This document shows, piece after piece, positions 35,264 to 47,691 of a DNA stretch of 64,000 nt. The DNA comes from Monoplex corrugatus (lineage: Eukaryota > Mollusca > Gastropoda > Littorinimorpha > Ranellidae). Made by a program: the position numbers and the translations under genes. Location: assembly GCA_030674185.1 (NCBI GenBank), contig CM060307.1:52343699-52407698 (forward strand), given 5' to 3'. Every line of letters begins with the position of its first letter. Position 1 is the stretch's first letter. Under the pieces are notes generated by a model. It ran no database searches and was not told the origin of the DNA. It saw nothing but the letters and a program-made list of their open reading frames with translations.

Positions 35264-35611
35264 TAATGGGAAAAAAGACTGACGTTATTAAGTGTATGAT
35301 GACTGAATGAATAAGTTAATAAATGAATGATTTATTTCAGGACATGATTGAACGAACAATACAGTAACTGAATGACTCAGTAACATGTTTCCGAAAAACA
35401 AAGTGAACGTCCACTTCAGAGAAATTAAGCGACTATTCATATCCATTGCAGTCCACATCCACATAGGAAGTGCATATATTAAAACTTTATACCAAATGAA
35501 GGTTGTCCTTTAAATTCGAGATGGTCGGTGAATGAAATTGTTGAGACCTCAACTTCTCCCTGGGCCAGCATTATGAGGGTGGTGCCTATCTCCTCTCCCT
35601 CGCTGCCTTAA

Positions 35612-35899
35612 CCCTTTGATTCCCACACCCTGTCCACCAGCATCCTGCATTGTCTGCCATGCTATCGAAGCAAAAACTTAACCCTTTGCCTCCTTCACCA
35701 TATCCACCAGCTTTCTGCAGGAAGCTGGTGGATAGGGTGAGGGAGGCAAAGGGTTAAGTTTTCCTCACCATATCCACCAGCTTTCTGCAGGAAGCTGGTG
35801 GATAGGGTGAGGGAGGCAAAGGGTTAAGTTTTTGCAGTTAGAGGGAATCAAATGGTTAAGTTTTTGCAGTTGGTGGAAAAGGGTGCAGGAGTCAAAGGG
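35612..35899. mobile_element. piggyBac-like MITE, TTAA target site
   Basis: TTAA (35608-35611), then CCCTTTGATTCCCACACCCT; the right end AGGGTGCAGGAGTCAAAGGG, then TTAA (35900-35903). Ends are inverted repeats of about 20 bases starting CCC, flanked by TTAA, as piggyBac-type elements are known to be. No transposase is encoded. It contains a second, smaller element. Confidence 0.8.
35682..35753. mobile_element. 72-bp palindromic MITE nested in the MITE
   Basis: TTAA (35678-35681), CCCTTTGCCTCC, arms meeting at CTGCAG (35715-35720), GGAGGCAAAGGG, TTAA (35754-35757). Almost a perfect palindrome. A second copy of its body, centred on CTGCAG at 35785-35790 and sharing the TTAA, lies 70 bases on. 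Confidence 0.8.
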
Positions 35900-36124
35900 T
35901 TAACTTCGGGAATTTTGAACAGGGTCAGGTCCCACCATAGACGCACTCACTTATAAGTTAATTTTGACTGAGATTACCACCTGCGCAAACCTGTGAAGTC
36001 AGATTGGAAGGCCTCATGGGATACCTACCTTTAGATCAATCTGACCCGAAAACTTGAAATTTTAAACCAATTAACAAATCAACGTATAAGGATCACAATC
36101 ACAACTTCTGAGTATTAGAACTCG

Positions 36125-36790
36125 ATAGAGCACACCCAGAAACGCCCTGAGAACACACACAGATTCTTTGAACACGCCTGGAATGACCCCAGAAATCCCA
36201 TGAAAACCCTCACAACCGTCTGAAGAATCCTGGAATTACATGAAACAAATCCAAAACATCTGGAATACCCCTGGAATAAAACTCAAGACCCCCAGACCCC
36301 TTGGAGCACCCTATGAACTCGCCTGGAACATACCAAAACCCCATAAAATAATGTTAGAACATCCGCGAAGCTTAATGAAAGAACCTCTTTTGACAAACCA
36401 AGAACCTGCCTGGAATTACTGAATCCAATGGAAAACCTCCTGAACCCCACAGAACACCGAAAGAGCAATCCAAACCGCATGGAACACAGCTGAAATAACT
36501 TTATACCCTTCATGCTAGGACGTCCACAGAACACTCTAAAACCTCCACAAAACTCTCTACAACACGGTTGGATTACCACCAAAACCCATAACTTTTCAGG
36601 AATATCATCAAAAATCCTATGAAAAAAAAAACCACTAACCCATGGAACAACCCTGAAAGCCATCGGAACACAATCAGAACCCTGGATGACAATTCAAAGA
36701 GCATTCTGGAATGCCTTATGAACATCCATGAAGCATCCCTACGACAATCTCTGAATCACCAGTAATACCTCCTCCAAAGATCTCCAGAGC
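36125..36790. repeat. highly degenerate short-unit minisatellite
   Basis: Words such as CCTGGAATACCCC, CCTGGAACATACC, CTGGAATTAC, TGGAACACA and CCACAGAACAC recur every 12-25 bases. The regular rhythm without exact copies suggests an old array; the minus-strand frame 36283-36663 is produced by it. Confidence 0.55.
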
Positions 36791-37128
36791 ATTTTTATGC
36801 GTGTATGCATGTGTGTTTCTGTGCATGTGCGTACATAGGTTGATATATCATGTTTTCCCCGACATGTTCAAAGTGTCCTCCATTAAACTGTCCCAAGTTG
36901 CTATGTGTGCTCCATATGCCTATTCTACGCAGCCTTTGGCATGTATGTGATGTGAGTCTGTTTGTGTATGCGCATTTGAGGTACTGTACTCACGTGTCTG
37001 TATATATGCGTTATCATGAATGTGGCATTTGTGAGTGTGTATTTGTCTTGTCTCCATGTCTGGATGTTTGTGATGATGCATGTAGCGTTCGTGTGGGTAT
37101 TATCTCAGTGGGTCTGTATGCATGCATG

Positions 37129-37148
37129 CACATGTGTGTGTGTGTGTG

Positions 37149-37243
<95 letters not shown>
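37129..37243. repeat. (GT)n microsatellite
   Basis: About 55 GT units with one TTG interruption, in the region between the two convergent genes. Confidence 0.95.
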
Positions 37244-37246
<3 letters not shown>

Positions 37247-37729
37247 GTTGTGCAAGCACATTTTGTATACACACACTCATACCACCACTCTCTTGAGAAA
37301 GAGCACTCACCAATTATGGAAAAACATAACATTTACTTGATCCCCTGACCATATATGCTGCTAAGAAACATGTAATCCCATTCCACATTGCAAACAAAGC
37401 ATAGCTTCTAACGCTCATTCTAAAGCAAAATTTCACTGAGTTTCACATGATAACAATCATTTGTGTGTTGGATATCAAATACATAATCATCAAATCAAAA
37501 GAAAGCTAAGTGAGTAAAACCAATTAGAAAATAAATTTAAATAATGGGTAAAAGGAATGGTGTCCACTGTACAGATACAGAATTAAATGGATTTTTGTTC
37601 AAGATGAATTCATCACAAGTCACATTTCCATGTGCACTCCATCGAAAGCTGACAGCAGCCATCAATAAATGTACTGATGTAGATCAATTAAAGACCATCA
37701 CAATGGATACAATGTAATTAAAGACCATC

Positions 37730-37807
37730 ACAATTTTGATTAAAAAAATCTGTTAACATTATATGTGCATACATATAATGTTAACAGATTTTTTTAATCA
37801 AAATTGT
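37730..37807. repeat. perfect inverted repeat, 37-bp arms, 4-base loop
   Basis: Left arm 37730-37766 and right arm 37771-37807 are exact reverse complements around GCAT. The arms hold TTTTGATTAAAAAAATCTG and GTTAACATTATATGT. Just upstream a 17-base direct repeat ATTAAAGACCATCACAA occurs at 37688 and 37718, the second running into the left arm. Confidence 0.95.
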
Positions 37808-38684
37808 CATAATACACATTATCAAAATGTTTTTTTCATACTAAAATAATCATAAATTTGATACATAATTGTACTAAAAATATTCACAAAGAAACACTAC
37901 TTTTGGTCTGACACTCTTTGGTAAATCTTTAAAATCACAATACATCAAAATACACACACACACACACACACGTGAAGCATCACAAACTGTTAAATAACAC
38001 AAAAAGTGGGAAAAGGATGGAAGTATGATTAAAACAGTGGGGCTTTCCATTTCATTTCTGTTTGGTTCATCTTTTCTGGAATTTCTGATGCAGACCATCA
38101 CCGTTGAAGGTATATGTTTCTTTGTGTCCTCTTTAGGTTTTCCTACACTTAGACTGATGTCAACTGATCAAACTAAGACTGTGATCTTATGCATCTTGCT
38201 GAGACAGTGTGAAAAGATAGTGTTCTAAATTATTTCTTTTACCCTGATTGAAATTTCTTGCCGATTTCAAAAGATAATTAAAACCCATTGATAAACAGCC
38301 ACTCATTTGTTTATAAATCATCCTGAGTAAAAAGGATATATAGTCAAAGTACCCATTACTACTCCTCACCCCCTTCACCTGACAACATAAGCAATGACTA
38401 ATCTCAAATACCACAGAATTGTGTAGTGTTATCAGCAGTATCTGTTGTGACTGTACAGCCTCTAAGTCTGATTAACTGTTGGTGTTAAGTGTGAGATGGT
38501 TTAGTAGACCACTGGACCGAATGGAAATCTAACATGGTTTTCAATAGTTGTCTTATCATAAAACAGCCAATATCTTTTTTCATTGGGGAAGGGGGGGGGG
38601 GGGGGGCTATAACTGCATGTAATAAGCATACTTATTATGTCTCACAAATTTAACACGACTGTCTAACTTCCCTCTTTGACCTGT

Positions 38685-38870
38685 GCACAGTGCAAACCTC
38701 TGCAACAGCACTGGGTATCCCTTACCCAAAAGCTAGCATGGCCTCCAAGCATGATGGGATTCGAGGGACTATCCAGGCAATTTTGGAGGTTGTGGGGCAT
38801 ATGTTGTAGATTTTGCTTAAGGGATACACAATGCCACTGGCAGGGCTTGCATCCTGCTTGGATCCAGGCA
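38685..38870. repeat. imperfect fold-back element
   Basis: The left part (TGCAAACCTCTGCAACAGC, GGGTATCCCTTACCCAAAAG) pairs with the reverse complement of the right part (TGCAAGCCCTGCCAGTGGC, GTGTATCCCTTAAGCAAAAT) at roughly 70 percent. This explains similar open frames on both strands. Possibly a decayed MITE. Confidence 0.6.
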
Positions 38871-39557
38871 GAAAGAAGCTTGTGCTGCACTTATGAGACA
38901 CGGTAGGTAGAGTATGTGCAGTTAAATACTGGATCACAGATACGATGTGTTCATTACCATGTGGAATCAGTATTCTCATGCTCCTTTTCTTCTTGGTGCT
39001 TCTTTGACATATAACTGACCTTTTTCAGCTGTATCAACCATGCCACTCTCTTTTGAAACAAAAAAAGACTTAATATTAAGTGACAACAAACTAAAAATAC
39101 ACTTTTTCTATCTCTGCAGCAGTAAATGCAACTTAAAACCTATGTAACAATATTTCTTCTCAAACAAAAAAGTTCTTTTCAAAAAAAACAAAATATAACA
39201 GAAATGGCATCAAAAAGATATACAAATCAATGATTTTTTACGATACCCATGATTTCACATGCACATTATACATACTATATTACTGTAACTCACATAGTCT
39301 TTCCTGATATTCTCTTAACAATATGCTTAATAGGGCACCCTGTGAAATGCAAACCAAACATAAAATTGTGAGTCCCAGAAAGTAAAACAGAATACATGAC
39401 ATTTCAAGCAAGCAAGACATTAGCTGAATACATAACATCTGTGTGTAGTATACCAGAACATAAAAAAAACTGTAAAGGCAAGTCAGGCTATAGATCAATG
39501 TCTTCATGATCAAACCAACAGTAGCACATATGAAGGTGACACTGTATCCTCTTTTGA
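38871..39557. other. aminopeptidase 3' flank
   Basis: AT-rich DNA downstream of the minus-strand aminopeptidase stop codon; should contain its 3' untranslated region. No clear AATAAA was found in the expected place. Confidence 0.4.
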
Positions 39558-39692
39558 TTAAATTCTAGGCAGAACATATCGTGCAGCCATGGCAACAATG
39601 GGGGCACCAGTGGGCACACCAGGGAAAGGACCACTGGATCCAGCGATGTCCATGTGAGAGTACGGGTAAGGCTTGTCCGAGTCATTGCCATG
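39558..39692 (-). CDS. aminopeptidase exon 15 (codons 472-515 and stop)
   Basis: [20 protein letters not shown] then [20 protein letters not shown] and TAA; acceptor CTTTTTCAG. Terminal H-D-A-S and ARY-LP match the end of M17 proteins. Confidence 0.93.
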   Translation of the reverse strand, partial: HGNDSDKPYPYSHMDIAGSSGPFPGVPTGAPIVAMAARYVLPRI

Positions 39693-42600
39693 CTGAAAAA
39701 GATGCAACCATTCTAAATCTGTGACTGGAAATGAGAAGAACAACTAATACAAAAGCCAAAATCCTTTTTCCAGATGATAATGAACAAGAAAGTAAGCAAA
39801 ACAATTTGGAAACTTTGTTTTAAAAACAAAACAATGCAGATCATAATGCAAAAGGTAAAGGCGAAAATCTTGCACTGACTACGATTAACATAAACACTTT
39901 TAAAAGCTTTTTTGACTTGCCTCATGCATGACAAAGATGTGAGGATTTAATTAAGCCCTCTCCATGTGTGATGGATCACTGGCCTGTGTTAAACACTGAT
40001 GAAAATCTAGTCATATCAAATCCTAGCTGTCATTTGCATATTTTTGTTTTCATGATATTCCCCATTTTTTCCCTGAACTCTATGTTCTCAAGCAGGTGGT
40101 TTTTCACAGGCCTGCTGGAATTCAACAGCAACATCATTTCAATTTTCTTTGTTTTCTTCTTCATTTTCAACCTCAGACTGATCTTGTTATCCAAGTTTGC
40201 TTAAATATGACTGGATATATACAGTATGCCATCACAAATATAAATGATTCTTTTTCTGTATGCATGTATTTTGCTTATTATCAGAAGAAGCAAATTCGGT
40301 GGGAGTGAAGTAACTTGTGGGTCTGATACATTAAAGTGTATTATGCCAATATCTAGCCTATATAAACAGAAAAATAAAGAGATATTATAACAATTACTAC
40401 TTGTATAATGTCTGTGGCTACAAGTCCTAACATTCGGAAGACAGACTAAATAGAAAACACTCAAACACACCCAAACGCAGACCAGGAACACAGACCACAA
40501 AATAAACAGAAAACAGGATTGGAAAAGAAGCACATACACACAGAAACACAATTTTACATCAACATGAAAGAAATGGAAGGTATAGACTTTTAAAAGTAAA
40601 GATTAAGACTGTCCCATAACCATGAAGTTGTATGGAAACAATGTGACAGAGACAACTCTTTGGACTGGCATGATGGAGACAGTGCCCATCTCCTCTCCAT
40701 TGCTGCTTTACCTTCCCTAACCCTGTATAGGGTCAGGTATCCATTAACAGCTGGGTAGCCCGCAACCTGACCACAAAAAGACATGCAAAGATGAAAGGAA
40801 AGAAAGAAATGGAGGAACAGATGACCAAAAAGATTGACAGTGACACCTTGTCCATGCCAGATGACATGATGAGGAAGGCAGAAGGGGACTGATGACCACG
40901 GGGAGTAGCTGATGATGGCTGATTGTTGCACTGCAGTATGTCTTCATATTCTGATTTCCCCTTGTGGAATTCATAATCCTGCAACAAACATAAGTTCTAA
41001 TGTTTTCAACAACTTTATTCATTTCAAGCAGATAATCCCTGCATTTTTTCCAAATTACGGATGAATTTCTACACAGAGTGTGATCTTCCATGCTCTGTTT
41101 TATATAAATCAAAATATCCCATACAGATTACCACACGTGAATGTTGTGGGTTCGAACCATGGGCTGTGCTATATCAAAACTGGCATTCTCACTGCCCATT
41201 TTAACATATTTGTTGTTGTGGTGTTGACGGTATAGTATCAGATAAGCCCCACTTCCCCCACTTCCACGGGACAGCCATATCACCACAGGTGGGTGCTGAA
41301 GTAAAACTGAACCAAATCAATCGATCAATTAATCAATCTGCTGCAAATTCTTGAAAGAAACATGACCGTACTCAGAAACAACAACTTTTGTTGTCTGCGG
41401 TTACTATGTCCATTTTTTTAGCTCCATTTTTTAACAACACAAAGAAATGGGAGCTAGAGTCAGAGGTAAGTGGGCCAAGTCTTTGGAGCTGCTAAAGTCA
41501 CCTTATGTACATTCATGCTTAAAGTTCTGTCACATATACACTATTCTTACTTTACCAGCTACATTCTGAACTTAGTTAAATGTATGCAGCAAATACTACT
41601 TGGATAATCTGCTGACACTTACGGGTAACTTCCTAACACATGGCAAGCGAAACTAAGCCAGATAAGACACTTTAGTTTTCCCGCCACAGGTGGTAACTCT
41701 CACCCCTCCTCACCCCTTCCTGTTACTACCCGCACCGGATTTGTACTCTGCTGTATTTGCTTCTGATGTTGAAAGTAAAATCATACGGGGTTAGATATGT
41801 GTGTGTGAAGTAAATGACAGATAATTGCAGTGTATTCGTGACAGTGTAGCGTTACAAGAGAATGGATACAGAACAACATTCAGACTGTCCCATTTTAACA
41901 AATTGAATGCACTATGTAGAATTTGCGGAGAAAGATTGAAAAATAAGGAGGCAGACAGAGCTGCAAAACTGTGTAAAAACTATGTGAGTGATCTGGAAAA
42001 GTTTCATGGTATCACTGTCTGTGAAGAAACTAATGGTGTGTATTATTCAAGTATGTTTTGCTCCAAATGCTATCAGAGGTTACTTTGCAGTTAAATATGC
42101 ATCACAACCCTCAGACTGAACATTTCATGCTGCCCAGACTGCCATAGAAAAATCCAGTGAAATATGGACATTTTATGATCCATCCATCAGTAGTTATGAC
42201 TGTGCTGTATGTAGTTGCTTTGTGAAACAGCAAGGGTGGACGGCCGTTATGTAAATACAGAATGTTAGAAACACTGCTTTCTCTTTTTTTTTCTTTTTTC
42301 TTTCTAACATCAATTAATGCATTGCTTGTTTTGAATGATAAACAGTACAAACTTTTAGAGAGACAGAGAGAAAAAAAATCGACTCAAATGTCTGTGGAAG
42401 TGCGTGTACGTGGTGAACAAACCCTGCCTCGTAAGTTCAGCGGCACCTGTTCTCTGCGTCTACCGCACTCATAGCTGGAACGGATTATTCCTAGTACAGT
42501 GGAGTACTTGACTTCCTTGTGGCCGGCAGAGGAATCTAACCCCAATTTTTGGTGAGTGGAAACCGTAGGAGCTAGTCTGCTCTTACCATGGTACTAACAC

Positions 42601-45600
42601 TTTCCCAGCATAAAACCGGCAGGCACATGACAGAATGTGTGAAAGTATGCACTTTTTTGTTGTCAGTGTGTGACTTCCACCATAGTGTCTGCTGCATGGC
42701 ATGTAATTACAGTCTTCTGCATGCAGCTGCTTTTAGTTATTCCTGTCATGTTTATAGTCTATGGAATCTGTAATTTACGGGCTATACAGCGACGCACACC
42801 AAAACATGAAGGCTTTTGAACAGTGAGTAGAAATAATACAAATCTCAAGTAACTATGTTTTGCCTGTGCTCGGAACTACTGCTGCTGAAGTCGCTGCTAT
42901 CAAGTTACAGCATGCAAGGCTGTGGCACTGGGTCCGCAATAGCGCATTGTACGGCATTAAAACTAAACAAGCCCCTTCTCGCCAGCCGTGAACACTAAAC
43001 CTCACCAAATCATTTTCTTTTACTTCACTGTTTATTGTCAGATCCGTCTTTACTTCATGCACATGCAAGTACACGCATACATTTCATGTCTCTGTGTGTT
43101 CGCAGGTATGAGTATGTAAATGTGAACATGTACATGTTTCCCTGTATGCATGTATAAAAGCATACAGCATATAAGTGAGCACTAGCATGTCCATGTATGC
43201 ACCCTAGCTACTCACATCCCGGCGTATGGTGGAAATCTCAAAGGGGTCACCATAAATATCACCACATTCCTGCAGCTTGTAGGATGTGTGCAACTTGCGA
43301 GCAGGTCCATTGTCCATTATGATCTGGAGCAAACAACAACAAAAATGATACTGGGTGATCAACAATATGTCATGATAACCAAATAATGATTTGAACTTTA
43401 ATGGGGCAATTTTAAAATGTTCACAAAACTGACTGCATACTCATGTGAAGTGATACAAATATATGACTGCAGGCACACTGGAATTTGGGGAAAGATGCAA
43501 AAAGGACATATCTTGACACTAATAAATATGTAAATTGTTTGTTTATGACTCAATTTGGGGATTACTGAATACACAGAACACAATACTACTACTACTACAC
43601 TCCTCCTCATAACAATAGTAACAACAACAATAATGATAATAATAATAATAACAGTGGTGATGATGATGATGATGATGATGATACATTAGTTTTTTTCTCT
43701 GACAATGGCAGGGAGTTCAAAGTGGGACCATTCATTCTCTTTTTCATCACACTATTTCAAAGGGGACAGGGTAACATGTAATGATGGTAATAAGGAAGAG
43801 GAGAAGAAAAAGTTGGTGTCACTCACAGAGTAGTTGGGTCCCATAGCTCGAACAGCATGGCCAGTCAAAGTGGCAATTGTGAACAGTTCAGGATTTATTG
43901 CCTCTCCTGCCTGTAATAAAAACATGAATCATCACAAGCCTAACATTCCCCATATTCCTCTAATTTCCAGAAATGTTTTCTGTTATACAGAAGGGGTAAG
44001 AGGCAAACTAATGATTATGCACCTTGTAATTTCCAGAATCAGCTTTTTTATACGTTTGATAAATATTTGCAATCAGGAAAATGCATTCTATACCATGGGT
44101 CCTGAAGGCATCATTCTACAAACTTATCAAACTCTAAATAAGATCTTGATCTAATCATCATGCAGCCTACTTGATATAGACTTCATTGCCAACACATAAT
44201 GCCTGGTTGTTGCTTTCATTCATCTGGAAAAACACTGCTGTCATTCTCTTCCATAAGCAAGCTCAATCCCTGCTTTTCCTTTTCCCAACAAAAATTGTGG
44301 AAATATCTGTTACTGTATTATAAAAACAAAACAATAGGCCTACCTCTTTCATTATTAAGGACATGATCTTTAACTATGAGAAGTATTGCACTGCTGTTTT
44401 TCAAAAACTGACTGAAAATTTGATAACTTATTTCCAGTTTGAGCTAGAAAGTCCTGGTCAACCTGCAAATTTTCAGTCTCTCCAGGCTGTTTTGAAATAA
44501 TCATCATATCCAATACGAGATATCTGGGAAAAAACTGAATTAAATCAAACAAAACAAAAACAAAGAAACAAAACAAAAAATTTACAAAGAGAGAGAGAGG
44601 TGCACTCATTTGAGACATTTACTACCGTTACATTTTGACAGCACCAATCTGATTTGAAGAAACAATGCTTAATTTAAATCTTTTCAACCGGGAAAATATT
44701 TCTGAAAGTCAATGTTGTCAACTCCAAAAAGAGATTCCATTAATAGTTCCATTATGGAATCAGTGTATGAAACTACTCTCACCAAAATACATCAACAATA
44801 ATGATTTTATGTTACTATCAATGACGTCCCTGTATTATATCATGAATGATGATTATCAATTCAGTTCACCATTAATGAATCCTTAAACAGCAACTAACCA
44901 GTAATAACAAACAGCTGTATTACATCAGTATTGAAATGATAATGACAAAGTAGTCCTAAAACAGATCCTCCCCTCTGTGGGACATCAAGAAAACAAAGGG
45001 CAAATATGTTGGCAAAAAGAACTGCCCAGGAAGATTAAGCAGACAATGGCAGCAGTTACAGTGAGAAGAGGAGTATCATCAGACCACTCCTTAAGTTTCT
45101 GGCAGAAAGGACCACTGCCACCTTCTGTCCACACAGCACCAAGTGGACATGATGAGGCTCCACACCAGCAATAACTGGTTCAACACACGCATGTACTGAA
45201 AGTTCAAGCAGGTGCCTTCAAAAACTTTGCCTCTGCAGTCAAGAGGATCAGACAGTTGAACACGTATACCAACAATGTCACCTTCATCAAGTGAAGCAAC
45301 AAGAGGCACAGCTGACTGCAACTCTGCTGACCATATACAAAACAAAGCACCATGGCAGCTGGCAGAAACTGACTATGTACATGTCGAATGAAAGAAAAAG
45401 ACCAGTCATGACAAACATCTATATTTCACCTTGTAATGACGAATATTTCAACAATAATAAACATTTGAGTTTTACCATTTGCCGTGTAGTGGTTAGCACA
45501 ATGGATTACCGTCTGGAAGAATGTAGGTTCGAATCCCCATCAGTCCCTTCAAAAATTATTGTGGAATTTTTTGGCTCCAACTGGATCCTAGCCAGATCTG

Positions 45601-46526
45601 AGCATGCTATGGGCTCATCCAGAAGACTGTGGGACCACAGAGTCAAGTTTCATCCACTTCACAGATGTGTAACTGAAGGTGCTGCTCAAAATTTTTGACC
45701 AACACTCAGGCCTGGTTGATGCCAGAATATATTATGAAAGTGAGCATAGAGTACAGCCTTGTCACGCGGTTTCAATCCTACATGGAACACTATAGCATCA
45801 TAATTATCATCCTCATCGCATTGTTAAAACTGTGCCAGTTCCTGTGGCTACTAAGGTGGCCTTGAAAATGAGACAAAAAAAAAAAAAAGACATTTTGATT
45901 TTTACAAGTTATGATAAATTTTTCAGTCTTACCATTTCTTTGAATTTGCAGAGAACATCTGCCATGACCATGCGACCCTCAGCATCAGTGTTACCAACAC
46001 GCACACGCCTTCCTGCTCGTGAAGTGATTATTTCGTCTGCCACATAGCTTTCTGCAGATACACAGAGAAATAACTGTCAGTGCTTTATCATCATCATTAT
46101 CAATTTAACAAGAAGGATCATCATCACCATTATCATACACTCCATAATACAGAAACTGAAAGAGTGTGTCAACCATCTCAGAAAAAAAGCTGTGTTCATG
46201 TCTGTCTTATGCATGAATTCATATGCATATACACATGCACTTACACATGCAGTACATGCAAATGTGCACACATGCAGACACACATATACTACCAGTACGC
46301 AAAACAAAATAATGGAACTGATATTAATCATGTCATTTGAATCAAAGCCTGAAATAGACTGCCAGTTCGAGTAAACAGAAACAGCAGGTAGGCTACTTGA
46401 GAATAAGAGTGTGTATTTTCAACTGAAACTGACAAGTGTCAACCTTATCAAGATGAAAGCTCAGAAACCCAACAGAAACCATGCAAAATAAAATTATGTA
46501 TGAGACTGATCTCTAAAATAAGCAAG

Positions 46527-46586
<60 letters not shown>

Positions 46587-47604
46587 TATGTACTTGCACT
46601 TGTATGTGCTCGTGCGTGTGCACATGTATGCTTGAGTGTGTATATAAGCATGTGTGCATGTGAGTGTGTGTGTGCACGTGTGCGTGCGTGCGTCATGCAT
46701 GTGCGTGTCTTCAATCATTATTTCTTTCAGTGTCTGTTCACACAATGTGCCTTTAGAAAAAAATCAGACTGCGTGCATGCACGTGTGTCTTCAGAGGAAG
46801 GGGGTGTATGTGTCTATGTGTTAAGAGAGATAAGAGAAAGGAGACAAAGAGAGGGAGGGTGGACACAGCATAAGAGTAACTAACCTTCCCCCACACTGTT
46901 TCGTACAAAAGGCATGCCTCCCACCACTCTCAGACCTGCTGGCTTCAGCTCTGCCAGAATCTGAAACAACATAACTACAAGACTTCAGCAATTACCATAA
47001 CAGCCTTTTCTATTAGAGGAAAATGAGGGTGGGTTGTTCATGTTGCTCAGATGTCCAGTATGTGATAATTCAAGGTCTAATGTGTTTTGTAATTTAAGGC
47101 TTGGTATGTTTTGTTATAAGCCATAATACATGCACAACAAGTACGTCTCATTTTTGAAAAGCCAATGAAGTGAAGTCTCTCATTCAAGAGATATCTACGT
47201 ACATTAATCTACCCTCCTCCTAGCCTCAAAAACTAGGCCAAACCTGACGCATGTTACCATGTGTGGAAACAGGGGATTTTAATACAAATCCCCTTTTAAT
47301 AAACATAATTACCATATCTTACAAGTGGTATTTTTCACAGTTGTGACAACAGCATCATTTCTATTTATAGTCAATCATCTGAACAAAGAGATGTTAACCC
47401 TTTCATTCCCTCTAGCTAAACAACATCTTCCTGTAGAAAGCTGATGGACAGACAAAAAAGGAGCAAAATGACTGACAGGTATGCTTGGCAGTCACCTTGA
47501 AGAATCCTGCTACGGCAGCAGCCCCACATTTGTCACGATGCATGCCTGCCATGACACCCCCAGCCTTGATGTCTGCACCACCTGTGTCGTAAGTGATGCC
47601 CTGT

Positions 47605-47648
<44 letters not shown>

Positions 47649-47660
47649 ACACACACACAC

Positions 47661-47691
<31 letters not shown>

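Larger units (their letters stand above)
35530..36010 (-). mobile_element. SINE-like repeat S1 split by a MITE
   Basis: Left part 35530-35611 has TTGAGACCTCAACTTCTCCC, GGGCCAGCATTATGAGGGTG and CTCGCTGCCTTAA; the right part resumes at 35900 with TTAACTTCGGG, CAGGGTCAGGTCCC and CACCTGCGCAAACCTGTG. The 288-bp MITE between them is bounded by TTAA. Confidence 0.65.

Noticed and set aside
38663..38979. Three open frames on both strands near 38.7-39.0 kb
   Set aside because: They look alike because the region is an imperfect inverted repeat; none has a recognisable domain.
45480..45560. Possible functional tRNA gene
   Set aside because: A and B boxes are present, but the acceptor and anticodon stems do not pair and a SINE body follows.
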